A DNA stretch of 64,000 bases, from assembly GCF_021018805.1 (NCBI RefSeq), contig NC_086248.1:28156922-28220921 (forward strand), in the 5' to 3' direction. The stretch is from Prinia subflava (Eukaryota > Chordata > Aves > Passeriformes > Cisticolidae). The first letter of the stretch is position 1; every line of letters begins with the position of its first letter. Position numbers and translations under genes: made by a program. Of this stretch, positions 50,450-63,559 are shown piece by piece. The notes below the pieces were generated by a model. The model did not search any database. It saw nothing but the letters and a program-made list of their open reading frames with translations, and was not told the origin of the DNA.

Positions 50450-50880
50450 AGTGCTGGCAGTGGCAGGGGTGGAGAGCTCATGCTGGAGCAGTGGAAAGGA
50501 AGAAGGGATGATAAGAAGAGGAAGAAGGGATGGATAGGAGCTGTTACAAACCTACCACAACCCACAATGCAAATATTTCAGTGCTGCGTGATGGAGGGTC
50601 AAGCCAAAAATGAGCCTGGGAAGAGTGGAATGAGAAGCAGGTTTTGAGATTTATGCCTGTTCATATTTTATATCATCATTGCTATATATATTTAAATAGG
50701 CAATAAATGAAATTAATTTTACCCAAGTCAAGTGTGCTTTTCCCATGACAGTAACTGGTAAGTAATCTCTCTGCCCTTAGATTGATAAAAAAAACTTTTT
50801 TCCATCACATTTTCTCCTCCTGTCCTTTTTGAGGAGGGGGATGAGCAACCAGTTGGGTGGGCATCTGATAGTCACAGTTT
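50450..50880 (+). mobile_element. ERV LTR, plus strand, partly truncated (LTR family B)
   Basis: Matches both parts of the minus-strand LTR at 38487-39965: 'catgctggagcagtggaaag' (50480s) is the reverse complement of the block at about 39430-39450, and the AATAAA (50702-50707) with 'tgacagtaactggta' and 'ttttgaggaggggg' matches the reversed block at 38500-38690. It ends near 'ggtgggcatctgatagtcac'. The far 5' part of the long LTR is missing or unrecognisable here. Useful as the uninterrupted reference for the nested insertion at 38801-39430. Confidence 0.8.
50702..50707 (+). promoter_or_regulatory. AATAAA polyadenylation signal of LTR
   Basis: Shared in position with 47397-47402 in the sister LTR fragment. 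Confidence 0.55.
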
Positions 50881-52419
50881 ACACACCAAAACTGCACAGA
50901 TACTAGAAGCTGTGAATGGTTGATGCAAATGCCAAGTCAGCTGGCTGTGTGCTATGGGAATCACAGTAACTTCCTGGAACTGGGCTGTGATGACAGAGAC
51001 ACATGACAGACCCACAGGATGCCTAATGAATAGTCATGCTCCAAGGAAAATGCTGGTGTTTTTTGTGATGTGTGACTTCTCCACTTGATTTGAAGATTAA
51101 CTATCTCATTTCTTGTTCTTGTCTCTTAGCATTGAGACCCTACAACCTCCCTAGGTAGTCATCTAGATGCATGATAAATTCATGCTAATACTAAACAAAA
51201 TAATAATTGATTTTTTTTCAACAGAAGTATATTATTTCTTGTTCTACCATTAATAATCAAAAAGTATATTTAATCAGTCTGTCATTTCCTTTAAGGTTTA
51301 CATTTAAGCCTTACATTTCATTTAAGATTTCAAACCAAATGTTACTGCTGTCTCAGTTTCTTCTTTCCCCTGATGTCTTTATTTCACATCCCTAATAATT
51401 TATATTCCTGTCCTCTAAAGTGTCTCCTATTAGTCTTTTTTTTTTCTAAGTCCACTGCCCAATCCTAAAGGCAGTATGCCAGATGTCTTCCATGCCAAAC
51501 AAAGCATCATAATTACCTTCTGTGTCTTACAAGCATTATTCCGCTTAATGAAGCAGAAGTTGTAGGGAAAGGTAAGATGTTTTATTAGCCCCGTGAATGT
51601 AGTTTAGATTATCACAGCTGCAATAATGTCATTATGCACTTTTGTAATGCACTGCAGCATTTTCCTCTATAAAGGAATTATTCCCCATTTATTTGTGCTA
51701 ATCATAAATAATGCTTCTAATTTACAGTAAGTTTGCAGTCCATTGAAACACACAGTTCTTTTCTGCCTTAAGACCATCTGCCTAGTTACTCCTCCCTTTT
51801 TATTTTACCGTTGTATTGCGCATTTTCCCTTTCATTGCTTTTTATGTCTTTGGCTTTTGTAAGTCTTTTTAGTCTTCCCCTCTCACCCCTAGCTGTATTA
51901 CTCTTTCATACTAATCTTCGCTTTCTCCTTATTTACGGATCATTAAGAAGTCCTAATGTACCATTTAGACTCTCATTATCCTTCTTCCATGTCAACACAC
52001 TTTTGGAAGTTTTCAAGTTTGTGAAACTTTTTTATTTTATTAATCTGTAGTATTTGCTAATGTATTTCTTCTAAATCACTTCCAGGCAAACTATCTTCAA
52101 ATTATAGTCTAATCTGGTCTGCCTTTCATTTCAGCTAATTGTTCTACTTTCTGAAGCAAAATGATCTCATATATAGTGGAAGAACTCACTGGACAATCTT
52201 TTATTATTCATATTGTCAAATTTTAGGAAAGCAGCGTATGTCCTTTGGTTGTCTTCTATAGCCAATAAAAGGAGTTTAGCCAGCAATATGCCTTCTGGTT
52301 CATTTGTATGGTGCATTACCATAGTGGAATAAAATGTGTTCAATTCCATTCCTATTGGGCTATATTACTTTCCTTAGAAAGATCCATAAGCAGCAGATTC
52401 TGTACTTGGGAGCTTAAAG
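50881..52419. other. Unique DNA, possible conserved non-coding block, no gene seen
   Basis: The part at about 51480-51770 has balanced composition, no simple repeats, and several TAAT/ATTA and CAGCTG/TGCATT words as found in vertebrate enhancers. This is suggestive only. No exon or RNA gene recognised. Confidence 0.4.
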
Positions 52420-52588
52420 TAAAAAACCAAAACAAAACCAAAACAAAACCAAAACCAAAACAAAAAAAAAAAAAAATCAAAACAAAACAAACACCCCTAA
52501 ACCCCCACAAAAACAAAACAAAAACAAAACCCACAAAAACAAAACAAAAAACAAAACAAACAACAACAAAAAAAACCCCACCAAAACA
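52420..52588. repeat. A/C-rich low-complexity repeat (AAAAC)n-like
   Basis: About 170 bp of AAAC, AAAACC and CAAAA words with one A14 run and almost no G or T. The frames through it (Lys/Thr/Pro-rich one way, Phe/Val/Gly-rich the other) are artefacts. Confidence 0.95.
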
Positions 52589-55500
52589 TTTTAGAATATC
52601 AACTCCAGTAAAGTTTTGTACCCAGAAGCATTTAGAGGATTTAGGTGCGAATTTGAAAGAAAGAAGGAAAAGCACGCTTTAAATTAAATGAAGATTCACG
52701 TGGAACGTTGACTATACAACAATTGTGCCCTCTTCCATGAAAGAAACAATATTGATTCTTTGCTGTTTTTATTGTATCCTAATTAAGCTAACTCATTATA
52801 TCCCTTTTATTTTAGAATTCTTGTGCCGGTTATTCTAACATAAGTTATGGGAAAGAACATATTTTTAGAGGTCTGAATGGAGGGGGATTCCACTGCGATT
52901 TTACTGTGGCCCTAAGATCCCAGTAAATATTTCCAGTAGTTTTCAAACTAGCAGTGAAATTTCAAGAAACTATTTTCAGAGATTCCTTCTGTACACAGTT
53001 AAAGGCTTTATTCGACTTTAGTTATTCGATGGCTGAAGGAAGGTATCTGTCTTTCTCATTGAATCTACTATTTACAAAAGACTTCTTCTGTGATCTCTTG
53101 CATTGCCTTTCACTGATCCAGGCTCTGTCATTAAAAACTCAGTAGGCCTAACAAACTTTCCAGGAACAGACAAGGCATTGCAACTTCATTAAAATTACAA
53201 TATGTTTAGTGTTTACCAGCTTAGAAACAGGCTCCTTTGTGAACTACTATCTCTAGTAGTAGATTGGTCATGATCAATTAATTGATTGTTATTTGGAAGT
53301 TACTTGCCTCAATAAAGCATCAGCGATCCCAAGCATACTTCTATTTTCAAAGCCAACAGGGGGAAAAAGAGCTATATTGCTCCTTCAATGTGAAGTTTGG
53401 TTAAGCTCAGGTTAAAGAACACTAGTCATTCTGCCAGTTATCTGTGGATGTTTTACCAGACCTTAAGTCTATTCAAAGCTGGGTGCAGGTCTTGGATGCA
53501 GATATCATTTTGCATTGCAGATACTTAAAACAGCTGGGTCTGCTACTTTAAGCTTTGGCGGTTTTGCTCTGGAAGCACTCTAAGCTTTTGGCCTCAGCTG
53601 TAAATGCACTTGGAGAAAATATATTTCCAAATACTTTTGAATGACTCATAATCAGGATGTCTATTTATTTTTCCTGTCGGAATATTTTAGCTTTCATTTT
53701 ATAGCAATGAATCCATTTGGATCTTTACTCTTTTTTAATATATCTTAAGAGTTTCTTAGATCTGAAAGATAATTAGTGTTGTGCATTTGCAATTTTTTTT
53801 TAGATTGTTCAATTTCTAATGGCTTTTTCTAAGTCTAAGAACAATTTTTCCTACTTGAAACTTCAGTTAGAGTTTCTTATTTTTAAAATTGAGATTTTTC
53901 TTTAATAAAATTATCTTTTCAGATCTATTTTTAATGCTAATTCAACCCTCAGTGTTCTGACCCTTTAATTAAGATTGAAGTCCATCTTTTATGATTACCT
54001 GTTTCTCTATTAGCAGATATTTTACTGAGGCCAGCAGAAGCATCACTGAAGATCAAACACTGATTTCCTGTTTCAAAATAATTCCTTGTGCAAGTAGGGC
54101 TTCAAACCATTTTTCCTTTATTGGCTATCTTGCCCCTCTGCTCTTACTAAAGAGAATACTTTACCTCTATCATTTTATTTATTTGTTTGTCTATTTAGTT
54201 CCAGTTTCTGAAGGCAGCTTTTGGACCTCTGGAATATTATCTCTGTCCATCACTTTGCTGCTCTTGGCTATTTTCTTCAAAATCTGGGAGACGGAGGGTT
54301 AGGAGCCCTTAATGATACAAACATACTTATTCTCTGCAGAAAATTCTGAACCATTGCACTCTCCGAAAGACTTCAAAGTAATAAATTGCCTTGATAAAGG
54401 GTTAGGGAATATCTGTTGTCTGAATTTTACCTGACAAGGAACTGAACTTCAGTTCAAGGAATAACAAGGTAAACCTTATTTTTGCCTTGTTCCAGGTTAG
54501 AGAATAATGGGATCTGGGCATTTACCTGGTAGAGATTGTTTCCCTTCCTACCTGCTCCGATGTCTGAGCTGCCTGGGACACCTAGAGTAGAGGTGAAAAT
54601 AGAGGCTAACTGCCCTCATTCCTTCCTCTGCAAAAGGAGAGCATCCTCACCTCAGAGGAGCTGTAACTCAAAGCAGAGTTAGCAGCAGGGGCTGTGCTGA
54701 GAGCACCAAGACACTTCAGCATCTCTTGCATGCATCCTCCATTCAAGGAGTGCTTTTTACACATTCCCTCTGGTAACACATACAATCCTTCTCCAGTGAC
54801 ATGTAAACATTGTAACAGCTGAAAATTCAGAATGATGCCAGTACCATGAGGACAATGAATTAATTTTCAAAGAATCTTTAATACTAGCATGATCTATCTG
54901 GGCTTAATACAAAATCATATTAACCTTAGTAAAAGTGGGATTATGCTCAACATCAGCAGCTGAAAATTTGCATAAAGAAAAGGTTTATCTAGAAATTTTG
55001 ACATAAAGCAAAATAGACTTTGTATAAACAAAATACCTTAATTTTGAGTCATCATTTCTATCATTTATAAATACTGAAGTGAAGAAAATTCAGAAGTTTT
55101 ACTTTTTCATAACATAGTGGATTTTATAAAATTTGGGATATATGAGAAGTAACATATCAATTTATGTAGTCCTGCCAAGAAACAGAGATTTATATACAGT
55201 CACAGTGAGAAGTAACACAATAAGAGTTAAAATAGTAACTCTGACACATTATACCTAAACTGATCCATGGAGCAGAGATTTTCTACGAGGCTTATTCTTT
55301 AAAAGAGAAAAGAAAATTAAGATCTTGATAAAGTCCACTGCAAATATTCAGTCATAGTTTTCTGTCTTACTTTAGAGATGTCATATTGCCTAAACCCAAA
55401 GACCTAATCCCTTTTCCAGATAATGGATTTTGTAAGCACTCTTCTCTTTTACCTTACTTAGTTACAGAAAACAAATTCCAGTCTCCTATTCAATGGCCAC

Positions 55501-58500
55501 AAAATCATATTTCACAGAAAAACCACACCAAAACAAAACCCACACTGAAAATGTAACACAAATCAACCATAAAACACCTCAACTGGGTTTTCTTCCACTG
55601 AACAACTCAGATAGTAATGCCTGTATTTTACATTAACACCACGTGCAAAGAGAGCAAACCACCACCATGTACAACTGGGCTTCAGTAGCCTCACATACTT
55701 TTACCTTTGCAAGAGCATTTTTCAGTGACAGGATGACTCCATGCTTTCTGTTTCTCCATTGGGACATCTGTCCTCTCTCACCTAGTAGTTAGATTACTTG
55801 ATTGACTATATAAATCTCTGGTCTGAGAGGTATTTTCATTACACAGCAAAATTTGCCTTTAAGTTACTCAGAGCACAAGACATAGGAAGTCTCACTCTAC
55901 TATTGTACTAGTGTCAGGTTCAACATTTCTATTTCTCTCTCAGTCCTGAAGTATTTCTTGGAGTACAGAACTATCCAACCACAGAAGATGACCTTCAAAT
56001 ATCCAGTAATATTGTCCTTCCTGTCCAAAACTGGCGTGATTTAACTGATAGTCTACAGATTTTTCTCTTTGGTTCTTCCTGTTTGTTCTCTGACAAGACA
56101 TATATGCATTTCCTGTGTCATATTGACATAGCTTCATAGTCAGTTGGAATAAATGGAGTTCATTCCACATTATATGCTTCAGAAAGACAGTAGTTAGGAC
56201 ACGGTATTTTGGTCATGAAATATATGTTTGTTGCTCTTCAGTAAGAGAAGTGTTTGTCTACCAAGTAAAGGTTTTAGCAAGTGGATCATAATATAAAAAT
56301 CAGTATTTGTGCAGAAATTGTTCTATTAATAAAAATATAACTGTACTAGTAAACCAAATTATATCAATGTATATGAGACAGATGGTTTAAAATATTTGCC
56401 CAGTTAAGAATACTTTGCCCATTGCTAACAGTGCTGTGTAATAAATATGTGCCACACCTATTATGAGGGTGAATTAAAGATTCTTAAATTTACACATAAT
56501 AGGATCTCGTATGAGGAAGAAAAATGTATCTCAAGTGTAAACTAAGCAGCTGTGATAATCTTGATGGAATGAGAGATCCAGAGCACAAGTAACACAAGTC
56601 AGAGCACATAGACACTTGAAACACTCCTCAAGCAGCACTGGATCTCCTCTTCAGTAGTTGTACTTGAGAAAATAAATCAGCAGCAATATAGTTACAAAAC
56701 TAGAACGTGGATTCATACCATTACTCTTTTTCCATGCAGAGCTGACCTGCAAGTACTGGGATTTCTCTGATGTAAAAAGAGCTGTGATATAAACTACAGA
56801 GCTGTGGGTCCGAAGAGCACTGAGGATGAATCTCAGACACTTATTGGACCATCTCAATCATCTGTCCCACCTCTCCCATCTTCCCTCAGTCACTGAAATT
56901 AAACTCACAATCATTCCTGTAGACACTCATGGTCTCTTTAAATAGTAAAAGAAATGCAGAAAGAGAAGAAGACAATGCAAGAGGAACACAAAAATCAAAT
57001 AATCAAGACTTGGTAAACACAAGCATACATAAGCCTTGATACTGCCCCTGTGCTGCATTTGACAGAGCTTATAGGGAAAGCAGATTTTGAAATACTTCCC
57101 TTAAATTTACCATCTCTTATTGTGTTCCTGGATAGTCACTGACAGTTGCATGTGTACCCTGGTTTAAGGACTGAACTCACCCACAGACCTGTACTGGCTC
57201 ACCAGGCTGTGACCCTGCCAGCCTCGGGCAGCCCACCTTCCCTAGCAGGGTGGGTTTCCCACCTGGTCCCTGCTGCTGCTGCAGCAGAGCACAGACTGGA
57301 CACAGGTGTCCTGTCTGCAGTGACACCTCAATGCCTAAGGTGCCCTCATGTGCCTCAGACAGCACTTACTCATTTTCACTCAAAAGTGAAAAATGTGAGC
57401 AAATAAGCCTTAAGAGACTTTCTTTAGTGGAGAGACATATATTTTGGATCCCATTCTGATGATTCCAAGGAGGACCAGCCAGGTAAAATTTAGGCCCAAC
57501 AACTTATAGCAGTTGGTTTCCTACATCTGTAGTAATAAACACAACATTCATAATTTATAAACTTAAATAGGATTATCAACTTCACCCTGCTAGGGATAAA
57601 CCACAAACATGTTTTCAACTGCAGTTTAAATTATGTAAAAACATTTCCAGTGGAAATATTTTCTGCCTCCAAATCCCTTTGACTGACAATGTTTACCTCC
57701 AGGTTTCATATTGTTCATCTGGAACATTCTCTAAAAGAAATGTAAATCTTTAGAAAGTTGCAAAGAAGGACACGAAGTCCAAAGAGATTTTAAAATTAGG
57801 CGTTTGGACAACCATAGGAAAAAAATATGTCAATAAATGATGCTTACAAGTTATAGAAGACATTTAATAACATGGGTTTGGTCTTGGTAAGGATAAACAA
57901 AAACTGAGCCTATACATTCTTGTATGTACAATAGAAACCAACAGCAAAAAAGAAAAATGGATATTGGAAAGTAAATATAATACGCTTAATTTATAATAGA
58001 ATTATTTTTATATTTTTATGTGTTATATCTACAAAAATAATGTAAATTCTATGATCAATTAGCATTAGTGTTTACCAGCATGTTTCTGGTCTTATACAAA
58101 ATATAGTTTTCACAACAACATCACTTAATTGTTGTTGCAGAAGTACTTCTGTACATTTAAAGAAATGCTAAAGTGTGGTAGCAAATCCTCAGTCATATCA
58201 TTTATATCCAGGCAATGTGGAAAAATATCAGTATTTTTCTGTAGAACTCCTGGTTTATCAAGGGTATATTAATTGCTCTTTTCAGAAAATGGGAGCATTT
58301 GCATATCTATGGCAAGGTGTCAGTTTAAGACATATCAAGGGAAGCTGTGTGAGTCATACCATGTCAGAGTACAAAGCACAAAGTAAGTTTAAGTAAATGC
58401 TGCAACCTGACATTCTATCAGAAGCAGATACACCATTACCAAGGTAATCCAATCTACGACAACTTCATTATCTAAAATTTTCAATGCTGAAAAGCCGTGC

Positions 58501-59189
58501 TAGCTATGGAATGCAAAGGTCTCTTTGAATCTGAAAGCCTTTGCTTCATGAGAGCAATATTGTAAGTGATTTACATGTCATGCCCAGGGCTACCCTTGCA
58601 GAAGGGAGTAGAATTTTATTTTCACAAACAAACTGGCTTACAAGATAGTAAGATATAATATTGAGATATCATAAATTTATAGATTTTTAATTTTTTTGCT
58701 GAACAATTGTACATAGTCAAATGTGCACAGTCTAGCATTAATAAACCAAGAAAAGATTCACCTAGCCTTTTCTGAGGCATTTAACTTTGGCTGCTATTTT
58801 AGGTACCTACAACTTGTTTAAAGAGTCTCTAAGGCATTCAAAATTTGCCTAGAAATCTAAAATCTTGGTAACTTATTGTCTTTCTTAGGCCCCCTAATTC
58901 AGCCACCTAGATAGTTGTTTAAACACTTCCTAATCTCTTGTACTTGTTGGTTGTGGAGGAAGTCTTTCTAATAGCAAATTTACTAGACTTTACTAAGGTG
59001 AAATACTGTAGGATATAGGAATAATCTTATTCAAACACATGGCATTTGTCATAATTCCAACAAAAAATTCTTTCTGTATGGCTTTAAAGACCTTATTTTA
59101 AGACAGTGGATGCTGAGTACATTGCAAATTTAATATTTCCAGTTAGTGTGTCCAGGTTAAAACCTATATATTTTAAAAAACCATCAAAA
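52589..59189. other. Unique DNA, no gene seen
   Basis: The longest repeat-poor part of the window. A GC-richer island at about 57146-57400 gives short overlapping open frames on both strands but has no motif. The part at 53470-53640 has conserved-element-like composition. No exon, tRNA or other RNA gene recognised. Confidence 0.45.
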
Positions 59190-59803
59190 ACCTATGCCTG
59201 GGGAGATCATGGCTTCCTCCTAGAAGCTGTGCTTAGGCACATGGAGGACAGGGAGCTGATTTGGGACAGCCAGCATGGCTTCACCGAGGACAAGTCCTGC
59301 CTGACCAACCCAGTGGCCTTCTATGATGGAGTGATTGCATCAGTGGACAAGGGAAGGGCTACAGATGTCATTTATCTGCCTTTGATGTGGGTCCCCACCA
59401 CAAATTCTCTCCAAATTGGAGACAGAAGGATTTGATGGGGAGACTGTTAGGTGGATGAGGAATTCACTGGATACATCCAGAGGATAGTTGTTCATGGTTC
59501 AGAGTCCCAATGGACATTGGTAACAAGTGTTGTCTCTCAGGGAATCCATATTGGAACCAATGTTATTTAATATCTTCACTAATATTAGAACACATAATAA
59601 TATGATTAGACATAGATGAGAGGGTCAAGCACACCCTCAGCAAACATGCAGACAACACCAAGCTTCAAAGTGAAAAAGAGCAGTCTTAGATAAGATATTA
59701 AAAAGAAACTTTCTCCTTTGAGGATGGTGAGGCACTGGAACTGGTGGTTCAGCAAAGCCATGAAGCCCCATCCCTGGAAGTGTTCAAGGCCAGTTTGGAT
59801 GGC
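59190..59803 (+). mobile_element. CR1: CR1 LINE, 5' part of an interrupted copy, with RT domain
   Basis: Plus-strand CR1 containing part of ORF2 reverse transcriptase. A 109-codon frame (59106-59435) shows [19 protein letters not shown] and, further on, an altered 'DVIYL' strand. The catalytic AxD region reads ADNT at 59648-59659, so the second Asp of the usual Asp-Asp pair is Asn. From about 59695 an internal deletion brings in the 3' region ('ccctggaagtgttcaaggcc'). The copy is interrupted at 59804 by a solo LTR and continues at 60522. Non-functional. Confidence 0.92.
59799..59803. repeat. Target-site duplication, left (ATGGC)
   Basis: Abuts the TG end of the nested LTR; four of five bases match 60517-60521. 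Confidence 0.8.
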
Positions 59804-60516
59804 TGTCTGGGTTTGAGAAGACGTGTCTGCCAGGGAAAAATGGAGGAAAACAAGGAGTTTCCTTTGGAATGGAGAATGTGACCTCCCCTCCCTCCAAATT
59901 ATTATAACTTTGCAGTTAAAGGCTTTCAGGCAAAGTTTTGGGAAATGGAATAACAGTTCATTACTAGGAATATTAAAAATACAAATGTACTAGTATAAAA
60001 ACAAACAAAACTCCTAGAAACCCTGACAGAGTCAGAAATATGACCTGACACCCTCTTCAGGATGTAGAAGCAGTCCAGATAAATCCTCCTGGTGAAACAG
60101 ATGTGGTTCTGTTGGAGTAGAGATGATCCAATAGAAAGGGTCCAGTGATGGTGAGATGGGTCCAGTCCTCCTCTGGGAATCCACTGGAAAAACAGGTTAC
60201 CTGGTGTTCCTGGGTCTCAGTTTTTATCTTGGTAGCAATGGTTGGCTCCTCCCCACTGGGAGGACAGGATGCTGTAATGTGTCATGTCATTGGTGAGCCT
60301 TAATGGCCCATTAACAGAAGGTATCCCCCGGAGGGTGGGCAGCTGATGAAAGAGATAAGAAACACTGCCCCACCTGGTTTTAACAGCTGGCCTATTGTCA
60401 GAAGGCGTCCACCCTCCTCCCCCCTGGAGTTACAAGAGATAAAGTAAAACATCTCCCCCACTGGTTTCAAAAGATGAAATAGAATATACATTTTTTTGGT
60501 TACATAACCCAAGACA
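59804..60516 (-). mobile_element. Complete solo LTR nested in CR1 (LTR family A)
   Basis: A 713-bp element beginning TG (TGTCTGGGTTTGAG) and ending CA (AACCCAAGACA) on the plus strand. It is flanked by ATGGC (59799-59803) and ATGGG (60517-60521), a 5-bp target duplication with one mismatch. Removing it restores continuous CR1 sequence. Orientation is minus, judged from the segment at 59880-59965, which is the reverse complement of the 3' part of the LTR at 2489-3244 (CCCCTCCCTCCAAATTATT). The U3 halves of the two LTRs differ, so they are different subfamilies. There is no internal retroviral sequence. The 104-codon minus-strand frame at 60300-60614 is chance. Confidence 0.94.
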
Positions 60517-60521
60517 ATGGG
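60517..60521. repeat. Target-site duplication, right (ATGGG)
   Basis: Abuts the CA end of the nested LTR. The CR1 sequence continues through it, so this is probably the unmutated copy. Confidence 0.8.
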
Positions 60522-60630
60522 GCTTTGAGCAACTTGGTCTAGTGGAAGGTGTCCCTGTACATGGCAGAGGGTTGGAACTACATGATCTTCAAAGTCCCTT
60601 CCAACCCAAGTCATTCAGATTCTATGATGA
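60522..60630 (+). mobile_element. CR1: CR1 LINE, 3' end of the interrupted copy
   Basis: Continues the CR1 at 59190-59803 without gap: 'ggctttgagcaacttggtct', 'agtggaaggtgtccctg', 'gggttggaactac', 'cccttccaaccc' and the terminal ATTCTATGATGAT. Same orientation as the 5' part. Confidence 0.94.
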
Positions 60631-61246
60631 TCCCACAACCATATCTGGTCATGATGTTTATCAGCTTGCTTTGGACCATTCTTACAATTCCATCCATCTC
60701 AGAACGAAAACTCCTGGGAAACCTTCACCAAGTCTCTTTTTGGAAGTGAAATATGGAGACAATTGTCCTCATAATAATAATAGAATAATAAGAATAATCT
60801 TGACTTGAGAGAGACAATAGTCTTCCTAACTTTGCTTGCTGGCATGTGTTTAAATTTGTTCTTCAGATTAGGTGGAATATATACTTTTATTTGTTATTTT
60901 GACATTTTAATATAAATGGCCAGAAATTTGATTTTGTGAGAGCATTACTGGTTGTCTGAAGACCTGTGTGAATCTAACAATATAAATCAATCTAAAGGAC
61001 AGTACACACACTTAAGTACACATCTTAGAAAATTTTGACTGTATGAGCACAAAAAGTTTAGAAATTGCAGCCTGGACAAACCATTGAAAGTTAAACTGTT
61101 TCAGTGCAGTGCTTTCCAAGTCTGTAGAACTTAGCATTAGCCAGAGAAATACAGTAAACAAGGTACTGCTCAGGAGGTCTACAGTGTCTGGTTTAACACT
61201 GGAGGTCCTGGGAAAAGGGAAAGACTCATAAATAGCTAAAGCTATC

Positions 61247-61250
<4 letters not shown>

Positions 61251-61278
<28 letters not shown>
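61251..61278 (-). repeat. T28 homopolymer
   Basis: Uninterrupted run of 28 thymines; no retroposed transcript is recognised on either side. Confidence 0.95.
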
Positions 61279-61282
<4 letters not shown>

Positions 61283-63518
61283 CATAGAGGTGATAATTAC
61301 AATGAATTTCTCTTGTTCATTATTTAGGCTATCTCTTGTAAGGTTCCTGATCCCCTTATTATGACTACCAATGCATACGGCTCATATCCCAGGGTAGACT
61401 GCACTGTTGTATTCATATTCCTTTTTAACAGTTTAAAAATTAACTGACTCTTTTATCTGGGTACATTTAGTACACGCGCCTATATCTCGTACAAACTGGT
61501 TGTCCTGTTGAGTGATGCTTACTCCCACTGACGTCTGCTGTGATAAGATGGAATGAGTCACACTAGGTGTTTGTAAAGGTTAACAAGTAATATATTCAGA
61601 GCTGTAGATAAATCACGATGCCCTTCTACAGGGCAGATGCTACAGAGCAAATTGCTAAGAAATGCCTAAAAGTAAGTAAATAAAGAGGTAGAATCAGTGG
61701 CTTCAAAATAAATTTAAAAGGTGCATATTCAGAAAGCTGAGCATTATCCCTGCATGAAATAGTGACACTGAATGACCTCTCAATATTATTTCATTGTTAA
61801 GAATCTGGATACACCATACATAAAACCACTTTTTTAGCATCTTGTCACTGTGTGCTGCCAGTGTTAAATGTGGTTCACATCCTGATTTTGCAGCTTTTGT
61901 ACCTGTCTGATCTGCATCCTCCCTAGAGGATTTTCCAGCCAAGACAAATCAGCATAACGGTTCTGCTCTAGATCCCTGCCCCTCTGCAATGAGAGTCAAA
62001 GAGACAGTCAAAATGCACTGTGCGTGGGGGGTTCTTTCTTTTTTTTCCTTCCTCTTCTCTTTCCTTCTATATCAAAGGAGCCAAGGAAACCATTGATCAT
62101 CCCATGAAGGGTTTAGCAACTCAGTACGTGGTATCCATCTTCTGAAACACCACTGCAGAAATGTTTTAGCACAATTTAGAGAAATGTACTTAGGGCAATT
62201 TTCAGAAGGCATGGAAATACATTGGTCATGCTGGAGTTACAACAGATGACAGCACAGGATCAAAAGAAAGATATTATCAAGTCAAATGCTAATTCTTACT
62301 ATTTTATTTTGTAAAAAAATCTTTTCATCAGGTTTCTTCAATTATGTTGCCCAATTTCCAAGAAAAAGTCATATTGTTCTTCCACTAGAGTAAAAGTTGA
62401 TTCCTTCTGTCCTTGTGTTGTCTGTATTCATTAATGAAGTAGTGGCACTAACTGTCCTCCATCCTTCCTTGACATGGGAGTAGATATATAGTCAAGGCTC
62501 TGGATTTTCTATGCTGATGTAATGGCCCATAGAAAATCATTGCAAACTACTAGGCATCTGTTCTGCAAAGCAAGGTCATGAGTAAATTCTGATGGAAGAA
62601 TATTTTACTCCACACTCATATATGCTAATTCTAAGACACTCAATATCTAATGCTTTGTTGTTTGCTAGGTTCTGTGCAGTCTATTAAAGTATTCTATCAT
62701 TATGTGGGTGTACCTATCACTGAGACTCTCTAATTTTTTTTTTTTTCAGAGGCACCCATTTTCTCTACTGATTGGATGGGGAGTCTGTCTCTTTAGCTAG
62801 GGTGCTATGTATCAGGATGCCATGACAGCAATCCATTTATTAGACATTGTAGTATTTGCTTCAGGTGAAAATTCTACTTTTCAAAATGCATATTATACTG
62901 AATATAAAAGCTTTTACCTATACCATTATAATGCTATTTATTGCAGTATTATATTATCTAGGGTTTCTGTTCAACTACTAAGTCCCAGGGTTCAAACATA
63001 TAAAAAAACTATTTTAATCTAAACAAACTGAAACATTTCTAAATATACAATCTTCAGAAAAATGGCGGGGGTAGCGGGAAGGAAATATATGGAAAGGAAA
63101 AAGTTTCCATGGTCTAACTCTCCATCATCACCAGCTCATCAGCTTCTCTCCTATTGGTGGTTTTGGTCTGTATGGATTTCTCTGTACTTGTATTTCAAGA
63201 CTCAATTCTCAAGAAAAATCACTACCACTATTGTTGATTTTGACATCACTACTCCTCTCTCTGTTTTCTTTTTCCTCTGTCCCAAGGGGATGGAGCAACA
63301 GAATGCCTCATTACTTTGCCTCTGAGGGACAGGTTCTAGGTAGACAAAAGCGAAATCAAATACAATTTTTAATTTGCAAAAGCTTCCTGTAATGGATAGT
63401 ATCTATTAATGTACCTAGTATCTAATAAAAAAAAATCAGTTTTTATATGAGCTTTTCATGAGGCAATCTTTCTCTTTACATAAAACTAACATATATTTTT
63501 AATTAATAATATTATCAT

Positions 63519-63520
<2 letters not shown>

Positions 63521-63559
<39 letters not shown>
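63521..63559. repeat. (TAA)13 microsatellite
   Basis: About thirteen uninterrupted trinucleotide units in an AT-rich setting. Confidence 0.95.

Noticed and set aside
52308..52682. 124-codon Lys/Thr/Pro-rich frame, and its antisense Phe/Val-rich frame
   Set aside because: Product of the A/C-only low-complexity tract.
57146..57406. GC-richer island with open frames on both strands, considered as an exon or CpG island
   Set aside because: Few CpG dinucleotides, no convincing splice pair around one frame and no recognised motif.
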